64,000 nt of DNA from assembly GCF_029203305.1 (NCBI RefSeq), contig NC_089461.1, forward strand, positions 248,001 to 312,000, in the 5' to 3' direction. Shown here in pieces: positions 1 to 9,265 of this stretch. Each line of letters begins with the position of its first letter. The stretch's first letter is position 1. The translations under genes and the position numbers were made by a program. The notes under the pieces are model-generated. The model was not told the origin of the DNA, did no database searches, and saw only the letters and a program-made list of their open reading frames with translations. The DNA is from Yamadazyma tenuis (Eukaryota; Ascomycota; Pichiomycetes; Serinales; Debaryomycetaceae).

Positions 1-951
1 GAATTGGGCTTGGAGCAACAACAAGTCCGAGTCTCTCTCATTCTTGGTGATACCTTCGTTCATGATCTGAACCGCCTTGATCTCCTCATCTTTCAACAAG
101 TATATTTTGGCGATCAAGCTAATGACACCTGACTCATTGGCGTACAATCTCCATAAAATTTCCAACGCTTTATCATAACACTGCGTCAATTCCACACACT
201 TCACGAACCCATCGACCAAGTAGTTGTAGATCAAGGTGGGCTGAGGAATCTCGACGTTGCATCCCAACTTAGGCCCATCAAAGAACAAGGTCTCGAAACC
301 GTCCAAGAAGTTATCAAGAACTGTGGTAGACCCAAACGGATTCTGCTTTCTGACCTCCACAAGACCACCAATCTTGTTGGAGTCATCTTCGTCACCGTCG
401 ACCAATGACCTCACTATGGAGCTAACAAACGTTTCCAACCAGAAACGATTGACCTCGTCGTCACTGTTGTGGTTCAACAACTTACCGTCGTTACTGACAA
501 TTTGATTCTCAAACTTCCCAGGAATATGGACGGTGACTCTCATGTCGACCTTCGAGAATGCATTATAGCTGCAGTATGTCAACTCAGGTACCTTCCAGTG
601 TTTCTTTTCGCCAAACCAGTATTGAGATTTGGAAGTGATCAAGTTAGCCAAGGTTTGAAGCTGGGCAGCAATGGAGGCTGAATTGGACGTATCAATCCCC
701 GTGAAATAGAGAAAGGTGCCGACCTCTGTTTTTGAGTTGACCGATTGTTTGTGGATATTACACAAATCGGCTGGTCCCAAGTCATAAAAGGTATAGAGCC
801 TACCTGTTCTTTCGATCAAGGAAGAACCGATGTATTCTTCTTTTGCTCTATAAACACGTTAGTAATGAGATTGGCAATGCAATGGAACACGAGGTATCCA
901 TTGATGGATGTGTACGTACTCGGGAATCGAAGAGATAGTAGTATGAAGCAT
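1..951 (-). CDS. Exomer cargo adaptor of the ChAP family (Chs6/Bud7/Bch1/Bch2), 5' part only
   Basis: This is the N-terminal part of a Chs5-Arf1-binding protein. These TPR proteins form exomer with Chs5 and Arf1 at the late Golgi and load cargo such as chitin synthase for the cell surface. The gene runs off the left edge of the window. It reads as two exons, 920-951 and 847 down to 1. Exon 1 encodes MLHTTISSIP and exon 2 continues in frame with a KEEYIGSSLIERTGRLYTFYDLGPADL-type start, then a long conserved body including EVNRFWLETFV and LLKDEEIKAVQIMNEG, typical of the TPR-containing ChAPs. The family call rests on recognised sequence character. Which of the paralogues it is cannot be decided from this part. 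The intron (848-919) is needed to reach an ATG. Confidence 0.75.
848..919 (-). other. Spliceosomal intron in the ChAP gene
   Basis: A 72-base intron. On the minus strand the donor is GTACGT, the branch site is an exact TACTAAC about 10 bases before the acceptor, and the acceptor is TATAG. Removing it joins a 32-base first exon to the long open frame without a frameshift. Without splicing, the long frame has no ATG near its 5' end. Confidence 0.75.
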
Positions 952-1221
952 TCACTGGTATTACTTAGTTTGTTGATTTATTTTCGATTCGCATTAGCCT
1001 CTTTTTGAAAAATTACGCACCGAGTGGAGTAGATATATATTACAGTGCATGTGTACATAGTGAGCACGACAGGTGTGGAGGGTCCGTAGTGGCTGAAGCG
1101 TAGGGTTCGGGTCCATGTAGAGTACGCCCGTGGTGAAATGGGATACGTATGTTCAGTAAGGGCTGAAATATACTCAAGTATCACCTGAACGTGAAATCAG
1201 GTATTCACTGAATGGATAGAT

Positions 1222-1780
1222 TCATGCCCGTGGTCGTTTCTTACCAGGCTCATCCTCATCTTCCTCATCCAAGTCATCCCAGTTTCTCGCCGTCAAGCAA
1301 TTCTTTTCTGGTGGCAAGTTTAATCCCCATCTAGGCGACACTTGGGGTAATGGCTTTGAATTTCTCTCATGGGCCAACTCCAACAACAACTCTTTCGGAG
1401 GAGTCGGCTTGAACTGGTAGTTTGTGCGGGCGGCTATGGCCAACCGTATATCGTCGGTGTTGACAGTGGTATTTGTGTTGGCATTCAAGTTGGTATTGAC
1501 GTTGACGGGTTTTGCATGGTCGTTATACGTCAATGCATCTTTCAAGACCGCCTTTGTGTATCCTAGAGCGTTAGTAATGTGCTGGGGGAGGTGAATGGGA
1601 TGAAATAGACATACGATGTGCAAAGTCCATGAGTTGTATGGGAACATGGTCTTCGTAGTTCTGAATGCCTTGAGTGGCGAAAATCAAGTGCAACAACCGC
1701 ACGTCTCGGGGAACTATGGACAGGGGTTGACCAAGCAGCCCATCGTTGGCGCTGGTGCCATTCTGTAGTCTTTCTGCCAT
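1222..1780 (-). CDS. TAF9: TFIID/SAGA subunit Taf9
   Basis: TBP-associated factor 9, a histone-fold subunit shared by TFIID and SAGA that pairs with Taf6. Two exons (1780-1615 and 1562-1222) give 168 residues. Exon 1 carries the first part of the fold (PRDVRLLHLIFATQGIQNYED, then QLMDFAHR). Exon 2 continues YTKAVLKDALTYNDHA and the diagnostic DDIRLAIAARTNYQF, followed by PPKELLLELAHERN and PRWGLNLPPEKNCLTARNW, which match the conserved Taf9 tail. The C-terminus is acidic then basic (DEEDEDEPGKKRPRA). It is divergent from THI80 with only 68 bases between start codons, so the two share a promoter region. Confidence 0.93.
1563..1614 (-). other. Spliceosomal intron in TAF9
   Basis: A 52-base intron with donor GTATGT, branch site TACTAAC and acceptor CTCTAG on the minus strand. 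Splicing restores the conserved join FAH-R-YTKAVL across the histone fold, so the intron is supported by protein conservation as well as by its signals. At 52 bases it is close to the minimum size for yeast introns. Confidence 0.92.
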
Positions 1781-1848
1781 TGTTTCTTCAGTGAGTTGGA
1801 GGTTGAGTTTTTAACTTTTGTTCGCGCGCTTGAAGGATACTTACAATT

Positions 1849-2733
1849 ATGGACCAGGAAGCAGAAGTGATAGAGAACCCAGATAACTTGGAGGTAGTAG
1901 CCCCAGAAGACGCTCACGTCATCGAGCCTCTCATTTTCAAAGACAGGGAGGTGGGAAATTCGAGTTTGATAGTTCTCAACCAGGAGATACATCTGATTGA
2001 CCTTGAGGGGCTTTGGCGCAATACAAAATTACACATATGTGCTGACGGAGGTGCCAACAGGCTCTTTGAGTACTGGAAAAAGCACCAGCGCACAGAGGAG
2101 TTTGTACCCGACTTCATCGTTGGTGACTTGGACTCGTTGAAGGCGGATGTTCAGCAGTTTTATGAACAACATGGTTGTATTGTGATTCCGCAATACACCC
2201 AGTACGCCAGTGATTTCATGAAATCCATGAGGTTGCTGATGATATATTTCCAGTCAGAAACAACTAGAGGGCTACTCTACGAACCAATTGAGTCGAACAA
2301 GGGCTTGGAGTTCATCCAATTGGAGCCGGCACAGGTGTCGGTAGATATGTACATTTTAAACGGGTTGGGGGGACGGTTTGATCAGACAGTTCACTCAATA
2401 AACCAGGTGATCCAGCTCGCCCAGCAGTTTGTGCAAAACAGTTTCCGCTTTATCACCCCCGACGATATTGTGTTTCTTCTTCGCAAGGGAGTCAACTACA
2501 TCAAATATCCGTCTAAACAGAGTTTTGGGTGTCAAGGGAACCCAGTGTGTGGGATGCTTCCTTTGAACACAGAAGTGGTGTTGAACACCCGGGGGTTGAA
2601 GTGGGACGTCCTACACTGGCCCAGCAGCATGGGAGGTCACGTGAGCTCCAGCAACGCCTTGGTGGGGATTCTGGGAGCCGTCATTGAGTGTTCTAACGAC
2701 ATGATCATCAACATCGAGCATCTGTTTAACTAG
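1849..2733 (+). CDS. THI80: Thiamine pyrophosphokinase
   Basis: Converts thiamine plus ATP to thiamine diphosphate, the cofactor of pyruvate dehydrogenase and other enzymes. The protein has 294 residues. The N-terminal catalytic domain shows ICADGGANRLFEYW (about residues 62-75) and DFIVGDLDSLKADV, then QYASDFMKS, the conserved D-G-G-A-N and G-D-L-D-S motifs of TPK. The C-terminal thiamine-binding domain shows LKWDVLHWPSSMGGHVSSSNALVG, with the usual W and S-x-S-N pattern. The start ATG lies 68 bases from the TAF9 start on the other strand. The first roughly 30 residues are acidic and not conserved in the family. Confidence 0.93.
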   Translation: MDQEAEVIENPDNLEVVAPEDAHVIEPLIFKDREVGNSSLIVLNQEIHLIDLEGLWRNTKLHICADGGANRLFEYWKKHQRTEEFVPDFIVGDLDSLKADVQQFYEQHGCIVIPQYTQYASDFMKSMRLLMIYFQSETTRGLLYEPIESNKGLEFIQLEPAQVSVDMYILNGLGGRFDQTVHSINQVIQLAQQFVQNSFRFITPDDIVFLLRKGVNYIKYPSKQSFGCQGNPVCGMLPLNTEVVLNTRGLKWDVLHWPSSMGGHVSSSNALVGILGAVIECSNDMIINIEHLFN

Positions 2734-2785
2734 GTTCAACTCGCGCTTTTTTTGAGAAGCAGAAAAATTTTCAGGAACCACCACC

Positions 2786-3106
2786 ATGTTGAGACCAGGA
2801 CTCTTTTCACGTATGGTGAGTCTGAGCATAGGGGCGGCCAGATTCATGAGCACAACAAGCTTCGCACGTCCTTCCTCTGGGATGATTTTCCCTGGGTTTA
2901 AACTCTTCCAGACCGTGAAACCACTGTTGATACTGAGTCAAGTGAATACCAATTGGGACTGGGACACTCCTAATCCAATCTCCGAAGAAGACAACACAAT
3001 GTACATGGACTCGGTGATGAGAAAGAGAAGATTGAAGATGAAGAAGCACAAGTTAAGAAAGAGAAGAAGAGCCCAACGGGCATTGATGAAGAGATTGGGG
3101 AAGTAG
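2786..3106 (+). CDS. COX24: Mitochondrial small-subunit ribosomal protein mS38 (Cox24/Qri5, AURKAIP1 type)
   Basis: A 106-residue mitochondrial protein. The N-terminus is a plausible import sequence (basic, Ser-rich, no acidic residues until past residue 40). The C-terminal 35 residues carry the signature SVMRKRRLKMKKHKLRKRRR, the very basic tail of mS38 that threads into the mitoribosome small subunit. In baker's yeast the protein is called Cox24/Qri5 and affects COX1 expression. It starts 52 bases after the THI80 stop on the same strand, in an ACCACCATG context. The assignment rests on the highly characteristic tail; the rest of the protein is fast-evolving. Confidence 0.85.
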   Translation: MLRPGLFSRMVSLSIGAARFMSTTSFARPSSGMIFPGFKLFQTVKPLLILSQVNTNWDWDTPNPISEEDNTMYMDSVMRKRRLKMKKHKLRKRRRAQRALMKRLGK

Positions 3107-3283
3107 AGGTATATACTGTAAATAGAATGCATACATTAATGATTCCAGAAACCAGAACAAAACAGCACTAAGCATGAACCAGTTTTCAGTGAATTCATGT
3201 CCTAGGAGTTTTTCAAACAATTGTTCTAGTGGTGTTACTCACGGGTTTCTCACTGGTTTCTCGCGTCTCAATTTTGACTCACA

Positions 3284-3862
3284 ATGTCAACCATTACCTT
3301 TGTAACAGGCAACAAGAACAAGCTCAAGGAAGTAGTGGCTATCTTGGCCGGTGAAACTGACGGCAAGAGCAATGTGGGCAAGTTCACCATCGTCAACGCT
3401 GCGTTGGACTTGGACGAGTATCAAGGAACCGTTGAAGAGGTGACGGCTCGCAAGGCCAAAACTGCAGCAGAACTCATCAACGGTCCAGTGATGGTGGAAG
3501 ATACATGTTTGGGGTACGATGCCATGAAGGGTTTACCAGGCCCTTATATCAAATGGTTTGTGAATCTGGTGGGATTGACAGGATTGGTGGATATGCTTTA
3601 CAAGTTTGAAGATAAAGGTGCAAAAGCCATTTGTACGTTTGGGTACTGCGAGGGACCTGGGAAGGAAGTCAGGCTATTCCAGGGGGTGACCGAAGGAAAA
3701 ATAGTTGATAGCAGAGGACATACTAATTTTGGATGGGATTCAATTTTTGAACCCAATGGCTTCAACCAAACGTATGCTGAGATGGACAAATCGGTGAAAA
3801 ACACCATCAGCCATCGGTTCAAGGCCTTAGACAAGTTGAGAGAGTTTTTGTTACAACAATAA
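3284..3862 (+). CDS. HAM1: Inosine triphosphate pyrophosphatase (Ham1)
   Basis: House-cleaning nucleotide pyrophosphatase that hydrolyses (d)ITP and (d)XTP to monophosphates. The 192-residue length is normal for the family. Visible motifs are TGNKNKLKE near the N-terminus, [22 protein letters not shown] in the centre, FGWDSIFEP and the C-terminal SHRFKAL. An in-frame CTG codon at 3566-3568 follows IKWFVN, where a serine is plausible by comparison with fungal relatives recalled from memory (see the codon finding). The gene converges on the Par32-like gene, with 68 bases between the stops. Confidence 0.95.
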   Translation: MSTITFVTGNKNKLKEVVAILAGETDGKSNVGKFTIVNAALDLDEYQGTVEEVTARKAKTAAELINGPVMVEDTCLGYDAMKGLPGPYIKWFVNLVGLTGLVDMLYKFEDKGAKAICTFGYCEGPGKEVRLFQGVTEGKIVDSRGHTNFGWDSIFEPNGFNQTYAEMDKSVKNTISHRFKALDKLREFLLQQ

Positions 3863-3930
3863 ATGTATACATATTAAGAGATGTGTAGATTTTTCGTATA
3901 TCATTAGCAAAAGCTCAGTATGTGATTCTA

Positions 3931-4344
3931 CTACTTTTTGAAGAAGCCAGTAACTTTGGAGAGGAAAGACTTGCTGTTTGGGTTGTCAGGGCCATTGGAA
4001 ACCACCGTGTACAAGTTTTCTGGACTCGAGTCTCTTCTGTCTTTCTTTTTGTCGGCGTTGATGAAATTCCCGTATCCTCCTCTTCCAATAAAAGACTTGT
4101 TGGAGGTGACAGGATGGATTTCATTGTGTCCATCGACATCTTGCAACTTTCGGGTCAATTTGGGATCATCATTTTTAACGATATTTCCAAATCCTCCTCT
4201 TCCTGTACTGATGAAATCATTATTCAATTGTGGAGTATTGGAGCCTTGAGGAACGAGTTTTGGAGAAGGCACTTGTTTTGAGGACGTGATATTCCCGGCA
4301 CCTCCTCTACCGGTAGAGTAGTAGACCCTTTCGTTGTCTGCCAT
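3931..4344 (-). CDS. Par32-like DUF3602 protein
   Basis: A 137-residue, largely unstructured protein with three repeats of the motif GRGGxGN(I/F): STGRGGAGNI near residue 11, STGRGGFGNI near residue 46 and IGRGGYGNF near residue 86. This repeat defines DUF3602. Baker's yeast Par32 belongs to it and modulates Mep ammonium transporters downstream of TORC1 and Npr1. The C-terminus ends in a basic segment (KVTGFFKK). Regulation of ammonium transport is inferred from the family and not shown here. The start ATG has an A at -3. Confidence 0.8.
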   Translation of the reverse strand: MADNERVYYSTGRGGAGNITSSKQVPSPKLVPQGSNTPQLNNDFISTGRGGFGNIVKNDDPKLTRKLQDVDGHNEIHPVTSNKSFIGRGGYGNFINADKKKDRRDSSPENLYTVVSNGPDNPNSKSFLSKVTGFFKK

Positions 4345-4543
4345 TATGGAAGTGAAGAAAACAAATAGAAAAAGCTGGTCAGGTAAAAAAGGCCCAGTTT
4401 TTTCTTGTTTTCCGAAGATGCAAAAGAACGAGAAACTTCAGCCACAACGCAGGGCGCGGCACGGAAGGAACGCGAGCGCTCACTGGCGGTGCTGTCGCAC
4501 CATGGACGTACCACAGTACGATGGCCACAGTTCACTCGACCGC

Positions 4544-5185
4544 TTAGATATCGAGCCGGAGGAACAACGACGCTATATCCGTATCGATGTCTAGGTACTC
4601 CGCGTCTCTCGCCAACAAATAGAGCAACGCCCCCCGAATTCCGTCAACTTCTGTCCCACAGTCTGGCCGATGAGGTTTGGCGGCACGCACGACCAGTTTT
4701 TCTTGGCCGGTACAAGCGAGCTCAGGTGGCTTCGTTACAACCACCACGTCAAATGGCAGTTGTTTGATTGACTTTTGGCCAAAAAGCTGAAAGATTTCCT
4801 TGGAGTACTCAGAAAAGTTTCGAGAAAAGTGCTTGAACGACAATGAAACCTTTGCTTTGGTGGCGGCTTTCAAGCTCTTGAGTGAGGGTTTTTTGACTAC
4901 CACTGGCAGTTTTGCAGCCACCATCTGGAGACTGAACGGGGTGAACGAAGGTATGGGTGGGGGTTTCCTGGCGATAGTGAAAGGCTTGGGGACAGTTGTG
5001 GGAGGCTGGGGATATGATATATCATTTGTGGTGATAACTGAGGCAGGTGAGACCAATTCGAATGGTACCAACTCCTGGGACAAGGGAATAACGCTGTCGA
5101 GACTCGTGAGGTCAGGGCGGTGACGTTTGTGGGATCCTAGGGAGAGGCTGGAAAAGGATCTTTTGAGGGAGGCAAGGTCGACCAT
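4544..5185 (-). CDS. Hypothetical protein, 213 residues
   Basis: A complete open frame of 213 codons that I do not recognise. The N-terminus is MVDLASLKRSFSSLSLGSHKRHRP, a basic Ser/Leu-rich stretch that could be amphipathic. The middle is Pro/Thr-rich with KPPPIPSFTPF. A Lys-rich segment (about 93-125) precedes a better-ordered C-terminal part containing GIRGALLYLLARDAEYLDID. There are no catalytic motifs or membrane segments. It sits between the Par32-like gene and another unknown gene, all on the minus strand. Codon use resembles that of its neighbours, which argues for a real gene, but homology was not established. Confidence 0.6.
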   Translation of the reverse strand: MVDLASLKRSFSSLSLGSHKRHRPDLTSLDSVIPLSQELVPFELVSPASVITTNDISYPQPPTTVPKPFTIARKPPPIPSFTPFSLQMVAAKLPVVVKKPSLKSLKAATKAKVSLSFKHFSRNFSEYSKEIFQLFGQKSIKQLPFDVVVVTKPPELACTGQEKLVVRAAKPHRPDCGTEVDGIRGALLYLLARDAEYLDIDTDIASLFLRLDI

Positions 5186-5283
5186 AGTTGCAGAGAAGAG
5201 AGAATATGGGGTTTATATATTTGGACAAATATGATGTATCACTCTGCGAACTCTGGTGGGAGATCTGTTTTGATAAGAGAGGG

Positions 5284-5832
5284 TTAGAAACTGTCGAACG
5301 AGAGATCGGCGTTGATATTTGCCAGGGCAACTGGAACTGCATCTGTGGTTTGTGGAGCATCAAGAGCTGCTAACAACCCAACACAGCTTTTGAGACAAAT
5401 CGATGTCTTTAAGTTGTGCAAATCAATCAGGTGGTTGAGCTGCTCGAGTTGGTTGACGATCTGGAAGTAAGACATTATCAATGAGAGTTTGCTGAAGTTT
5501 TGTGCCACATGGTGGGGGGTGGGTGTGAGTTTCAACCGCTTCAAAACCGCCAAGTTTTGTGCCAATTTGGCCACCACTTCGGCCCTGGTACCGGGAATAG
5601 TCCCAGACCATGCCCGGAGCTCGTCATCGGACTCAGGTGGATCAGGAGACACGAGAAAGCGGTTGACGGTAGAGTTGCGAATGGGAGATCCAGAGGTAAT
5701 AAAGTTTCTCTGGAAATCGCCAGAACTGGAGGCCGACCCTGAAATGGGTGTCGATAGGGGTGTCGATGCGGTGGAGGGCATGGTGGGAGAGCGTATAGTT
5801 GGAGCAGCAGGATGTGTAGCAGAAAAACCCAT
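5284..5832 (-). CDS. Hypothetical protein, 182 residues
   Basis: Unrecognised protein. The first half is low-complexity Ser/Thr/Pro (SPTMPSTASTPLSTPISGS). The second half is more ordered, with AWSGTIPGTRAEVVAKLAQNLAVLKRLKL and a Leu-rich helix-like stretch SYFQIVNQLEQLNHLIDLHN that could form a coiled coil. I chose the ATG at 5832 (context GCAACAATGG). An ATG at 5880 is also in frame but would overlap the 3' end of FCF1. The frame further upstream has no ATG. No function is assigned. Confidence 0.6.
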   Translation of the reverse strand: MGFSATHPAAPTIRSPTMPSTASTPLSTPISGSASSSGDFQRNFITSGSPIRNSTVNRFLVSPDPPESDDELRAWSGTIPGTRAEVVAKLAQNLAVLKRLKLTPTPHHVAQNFSKLSLIMSYFQIVNQLEQLNHLIDLHNLKTSICLKSCVGLLAALDAPQTTDAVPVALANINADLSFDSF

Positions 5833-5869
5833 TGTTGCAAAAAAACCAAGTTTGCGAGAATCCACAAAC

Positions 5870-6427
5870 CTAGAAAACATCGGGCAACCGCTCAATCACA
5901 TAAGCTCTGGCCCCAACACCCATAATAGGAATACCGGGAATTTTTCTAATCCGACGCTTAAGGTCAGCATCATTAGTGGCCACCACAAAGCACTTGTGTT
6001 GCATCACCCGATTGACGATACAATCATCGGCGTAGATACCTTTGTGGGAGCAAGTGAGTCTCTGGATTCGTGGGTCTTTAGCGAGCTTAAGAGCGATTCT
6101 GTATTTAGGCCCCAACTTTTCCAATTCGGCCATCACACAGTCGGTGATGATGGGGATACACTTGGCCATGGTGCATTCCATGAGCCCGTGGATTATGTCG
6201 ATTTTCTTTTGGATCGAGAAGTTAATGAAGTTTGTATCGATGAGAATTTGGTATGGAGGTTTAATGCTTTGGTTATATTGGAAGAACAAAGCGGACGAGA
6301 CCTGGGGTACCGACCGGGTGAGCTCAGGGTCGGACTTTTGGGGCTTGGAGACGGACTTCTTGATGTCTTTGGCGTTGATGACACGCTTGACAGCGGCGAA
6401 CTTTCTAGTTTTTTTAGCCTTTCCCAT
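5870..6427 (-). CDS. FCF1: U3 snoRNP / SSU processome PIN-domain protein Fcf1 (Utp24)
   Basis: Essential nucleolar endonuclease of the SSU processome, involved in pre-rRNA cleavage at A1 and A2 for 18S rRNA maturation. The protein has 185 residues, close to the family norm. The N-terminus [16 protein letters not shown] is typical. The PIN domain follows, with acidic positions in [31 protein letters not shown] and [11 protein letters not shown]. The C-terminus [16 protein letters not shown] is the conserved Fcf1 ending. A PAC box lies 26 bases upstream of the start, consistent with ribosome-biogenesis control. Confidence 0.97.
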   Translation of the reverse strand: MGKAKKTRKFAAVKRVINAKDIKKSVSKPQKSDPELTRSVPQVSSALFFQYNQSIKPPYQILIDTNFINFSIQKKIDIIHGLMECTMAKCIPIITDCVMAELEKLGPKYRIALKLAKDPRIQRLTCSHKGIYADDCIVNRVMQHKCFVVATNDADLKRRIRKIPGIPIMGVGARAYVIERLPDVF

Positions 6428-6452
6428 GGTGACGAAGAGATGAAGTATTTTT

Positions 6453-6460
6453 GCGATGAG
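6453..6460. promoter_or_regulatory. PAC box upstream of FCF1
   Basis: The sequence GCGATGAG, the core of the polymerase A and C (PAC) element found in yeast rRNA-processing gene promoters, lies 26 bases upstream of the FCF1 start codon. No companion RRPE (A/T-rich, AAAATTTT type) is evident next to it. The position is closer to the ATG than usual, so the transcription start would have to be very near the start codon. Confidence 0.5.
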
Positions 6461-6596
6461 ACAGTGCGAAGAGAAATGCTGAAAAGCGCGCGCTGATTTT
6501 GGCCTGGCGCTAGGGTCGTCTGGCGGTGGCTGCGCGGTAATCTCGTCCCAAAAAATGTATTACCTACAGTTTTGTCCAAACCTAAAACAAACTAAC

Positions 6597-8081
6597 CTAA
6601 AACTGCTTAATCACCAGATAGTGGAACCCCTTTCCGTCCACTATCTTCCAACTAAGTAACCGCTTATTTTTGATCTCAAAAACCCGCAACCGGCGGTCAA
6701 ATCCATCCGGAGCCGTCGCCTGCAGCCCTGCCACCGAACTATAACAAAGCCACACCAGCCTAAGCACCTTATCACTATCGTCCTGGTGGAAAATACACCC
6801 GTCGTTTGTGTGCTCGTGGCTCGCCAGAATCACGTTGTAGCCCATCATTAAAAAATCATTGATAAACGTCTGGTCCGTTGATGTGTTCAACGGGCCCTTC
6901 TCGTTGTAGTCTCCCACGATGGCAAACTTCCCCACGGGGCGGAAGTTGGGAAGCGGATAGTGCACAAACGCCAACTTGAATGTATCGATAGGAAGATCGG
7001 GGGTGTTGAATCGGTACATCGAGTTGATCTGGTTGTTTTTAATATTATTCTGGTGGGAGTCGAGTACCAGCACCACCCCCAACACCTCTTCATCGGCGTA
7101 GATCTTGTAGTTGTAGTTGGTCCAACCGTGAATCTTGCGGGTGGTGTCAATGGTGTTGATGCAGTACGGCAAGCTCGCGACAAACTCGAGCGAGCGTACC
7201 ATGTCGGGAGAGAGGTAGTCGCTCTCGCCCCAATTCACCACGAACGGCACCTTTTGCCGTATAAACACATTTAGGGCACTAAGGAGAACTCCCGTCAATT
7301 GGTGCCGTGATATCAGCTGGAACTCCACCAAGTCTCCGTTGATAATAATGAGGTCGGGAGATTCCTTGGCCACGCCGGCAGAGATTAATTTGTCGGTGTC
7401 GGAGTCGACGTAGCCGTTGGCAAAGTGGAGGTCACTAACCTGAAACATTTTAAAGCGGTGAGCGGAGGCCTTGAGCACACCCTGCTTCATGTTATGGATA
7501 CGCTTGAGCTCGGGCATGTACTGGGCGGCCTCTTGGGCAGAAATCTTGAAGAAATGCAAATTATCAAGATTCAACGGCACATGGCGCCAGTGCGGGCGCT
7601 CGTCTTGGAGCTGGGTCTGGAGGCCGTATAACACGTCAATGGCGCGCACCACGGGGATGTCATCTTGTAGCTGAGCCGGGGAGATGGTATTGTACCACAA
7701 GCCGAACCCGAGGTCCACCAGCATCGTGTCACGGATGGCAAGACCTTTATTGAAGTCGATCACCACCTCGTCGTGGTCCTGTAAAACATCTATCAGTTTG
7801 TGTTTGTACACGAGGTAATAGTTGAACATGAGTGATGAATGGAACCAGAGCGACTCCACCGTCTCTCCCTCGCCCGGCACCAAGGGCCCAATGGAAGCGG
7901 CAGACAGAAAAAGTCGAGATTGGCGGGCTACCACCACCGCTGTCACCACCTTGTTGTCATTTAGAATCTCCATCTCCGGCCGCTGGAGGCGGTTAACGGG
8001 TGGAGGCATGGTTAAGAGTTTGGCTACCATTAGTAGGAGCATGAGAAGTACTGTCATTTCCAAGTACCGTCGAGATCGCAT
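6597..8081 (-). CDS. Dcr2/Sia1-like metallophosphoesterase with degenerate active site
   Basis: A 494-residue protein of the calcineurin-like phosphoesterase family, closest in layout to yeast Dcr2/Sia1. It starts with MRSRRYLEMTVLLMLLLMVAKLL, a signal anchor. The phosphoesterase domain begins near residue 205. It keeps FQVSDLHF (D-x-H), IIINGDLVE (G-D) and ILASHEHTND (the usual G-H-x-H site, here S-H-E-H). The third motif, normally GNHD, reads GESD at 7218-7229, so a metal-binding Asn and the His are both lost. This suggests altered or lost catalysis, or a different metal site. The frame extends upstream without an ATG; 8081 is the first ATG. In yeast Dcr2 acts in Sic1 and unfolded-protein-response dephosphorylation, but that role should not be assumed here. 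Confidence 0.7.
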   Translation of the reverse strand: MRSRRYLEMTVLLMLLLMVAKLLTMPPPVNRLQRPEMEILNDNKVVTAVVVARQSRLFLSAASIGPLVPGEGETVESLWFHSSLMFNYYLVYKHKLIDVLQDHDEVVIDFNKGLAIRDTMLVDLGFGLWYNTISPAQLQDDIPVVRAIDVLYGLQTQLQDERPHWRHVPLNLDNLHFFKISAQEAAQYMPELKRIHNMKQGVLKASAHRFKMFQVSDLHFANGYVDSDTDKLISAGVAKESPDLIIINGDLVEFQLISRHQLTGVLLSALNVFIRQKVPFVVNWGESDYLSPDMVRSLEFVASLPYCINTIDTTRKIHGWTNYNYKIYADEEVLGVVLVLDSHQNNIKNNQINSMYRFNTPDLPIDTFKLAFVHYPLPNFRPVGKFAIVGDYNEKGPLNTSTDQTFINDFLMMGYNVILASHEHTNDGCIFHQDDSDKVLRLVWLCYSSVAGLQATAPDGFDRRLRVFEIKNKRLLSWKIVDGKGFHYLVIKQF

Positions 8082-9265
8082 CACGGAGTTGTTTGTGGAA
8101 TGGGAATTATCGATTTGCAAAGTTAGTTGTTAGAAGGGTGTGATTAATTATAGCATACGAATGCGGAAATTTGGGGAAGCGCTCCGCCTTGGAGGTAGAG
8201 TTTCGGGACTGAAGAAAGCTTAAACCGCTAAAGAGGGTTTTGATCGTTCATAACGGGAACTGATGGGGGCGTTAAAGATGATAGACGAAGTATAATTACT
8301 AGTATACAATGGGAGGTGGAAGTGTTTGGTGGTGTTTGGAGTACGAGTAGCTGGCGCAAAACCAAATATTTAGTCGACGTGCCGGGGCCAAATAGGGTAA
8401 TTGTTCGCGATAGGCCCCCAATTCGGTAGGCAGATCGAGGCGGGTTCAACAAAAGCAAAGAGAGCAGTGGTCATTAAACAACCTCGGTGAATTTGTGACG
8501 GGGCTTTCTTAAGCAGACTTGCTACCTAACCCGGGGTGCGTTCCGAAGGACAAGGCGATTTAGATCTAAGCGCGCAGGATGACCAGGGTCTAGACCCGGG
8601 TGCGTCGTGGAAGTGATAGTTCTGCGGGTGCGCGTGCGTTTGGTCAACCACGCTACGGACCAGCCCGAGTTACTATGCAGCCTAGTTTGACAATGATCAC
8701 CTGTTTCGGACGCACAGCGCATTCTATCACATATGGCGGTCTATAACCATACACTACGGAGATAGCGGCATTTCTCCTCGCATAGGTCAGGCCACTTTGA
8801 GGACGATTCCTGCTGTCCGGTATTAAGCGCCGCAGCGTTGACCTACACAAAGAACGAATCGTGTAAATAATAGGGCCGCTTAATGAGGCTGTCTATAAAA
8901 TACCTTAACCGATAATTCTATGGGTCAACTGATAACATTTGAAACTTAGATGATAAGGCCTATGAGTATTGTTTTTATTTGGGGGTTTCAAGCATCTGGT
9001 ATCTCTATTGGAGAGTATGTCACAAACCTCAGCACCACGAGGATGTGTTATCTTCCCCAAGGCGGGCCCGGCGAAGGTCTACGTAACCATCACAGTGGCT
9101 GCATAACCAACATCCAATCCGGTAATGCACTGGCATGTTTCACCACCGAAGTGTGATTTACGAAAATTTTTTGGGGGCATGCAAAAAATAAGTCGTATTT
9201 TTATTTAAGAACCTAGGGAATCCCACTTTTTTTCTCACATCTGCCATTTGGTTGTTTGCTCCAAA
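8082..9265. other. Long intergenic region upstream of the Dcr2-like and Myb-like genes
   Basis: About 1.2 kb with no convincing gene. It is the divergent spacer between the Dcr2-like gene (minus) and the Myb-like gene (plus), so it holds both promoters. Two perfect palindromes lie close together: TTAGATCTAA at 8560-8569 and GGGTCTAGACCC at 8586-8597. A GGGTGCGT string occurs near both (8534 and 8598). I see no tRNA A/B boxes and no repeat shared with other parts of the window. Regulatory genes in this clade often have long upstream regions, which fits the regulator at 9266. Confidence 0.5.

Noticed and set aside
5489..6496. 335-codon open frame on the plus strand opposite FCF1 and the 182-residue gene
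   Set aside because: It is antisense to the strongly conserved FCF1 and has no recognisable domain; its openness follows from the codon use of the real gene.
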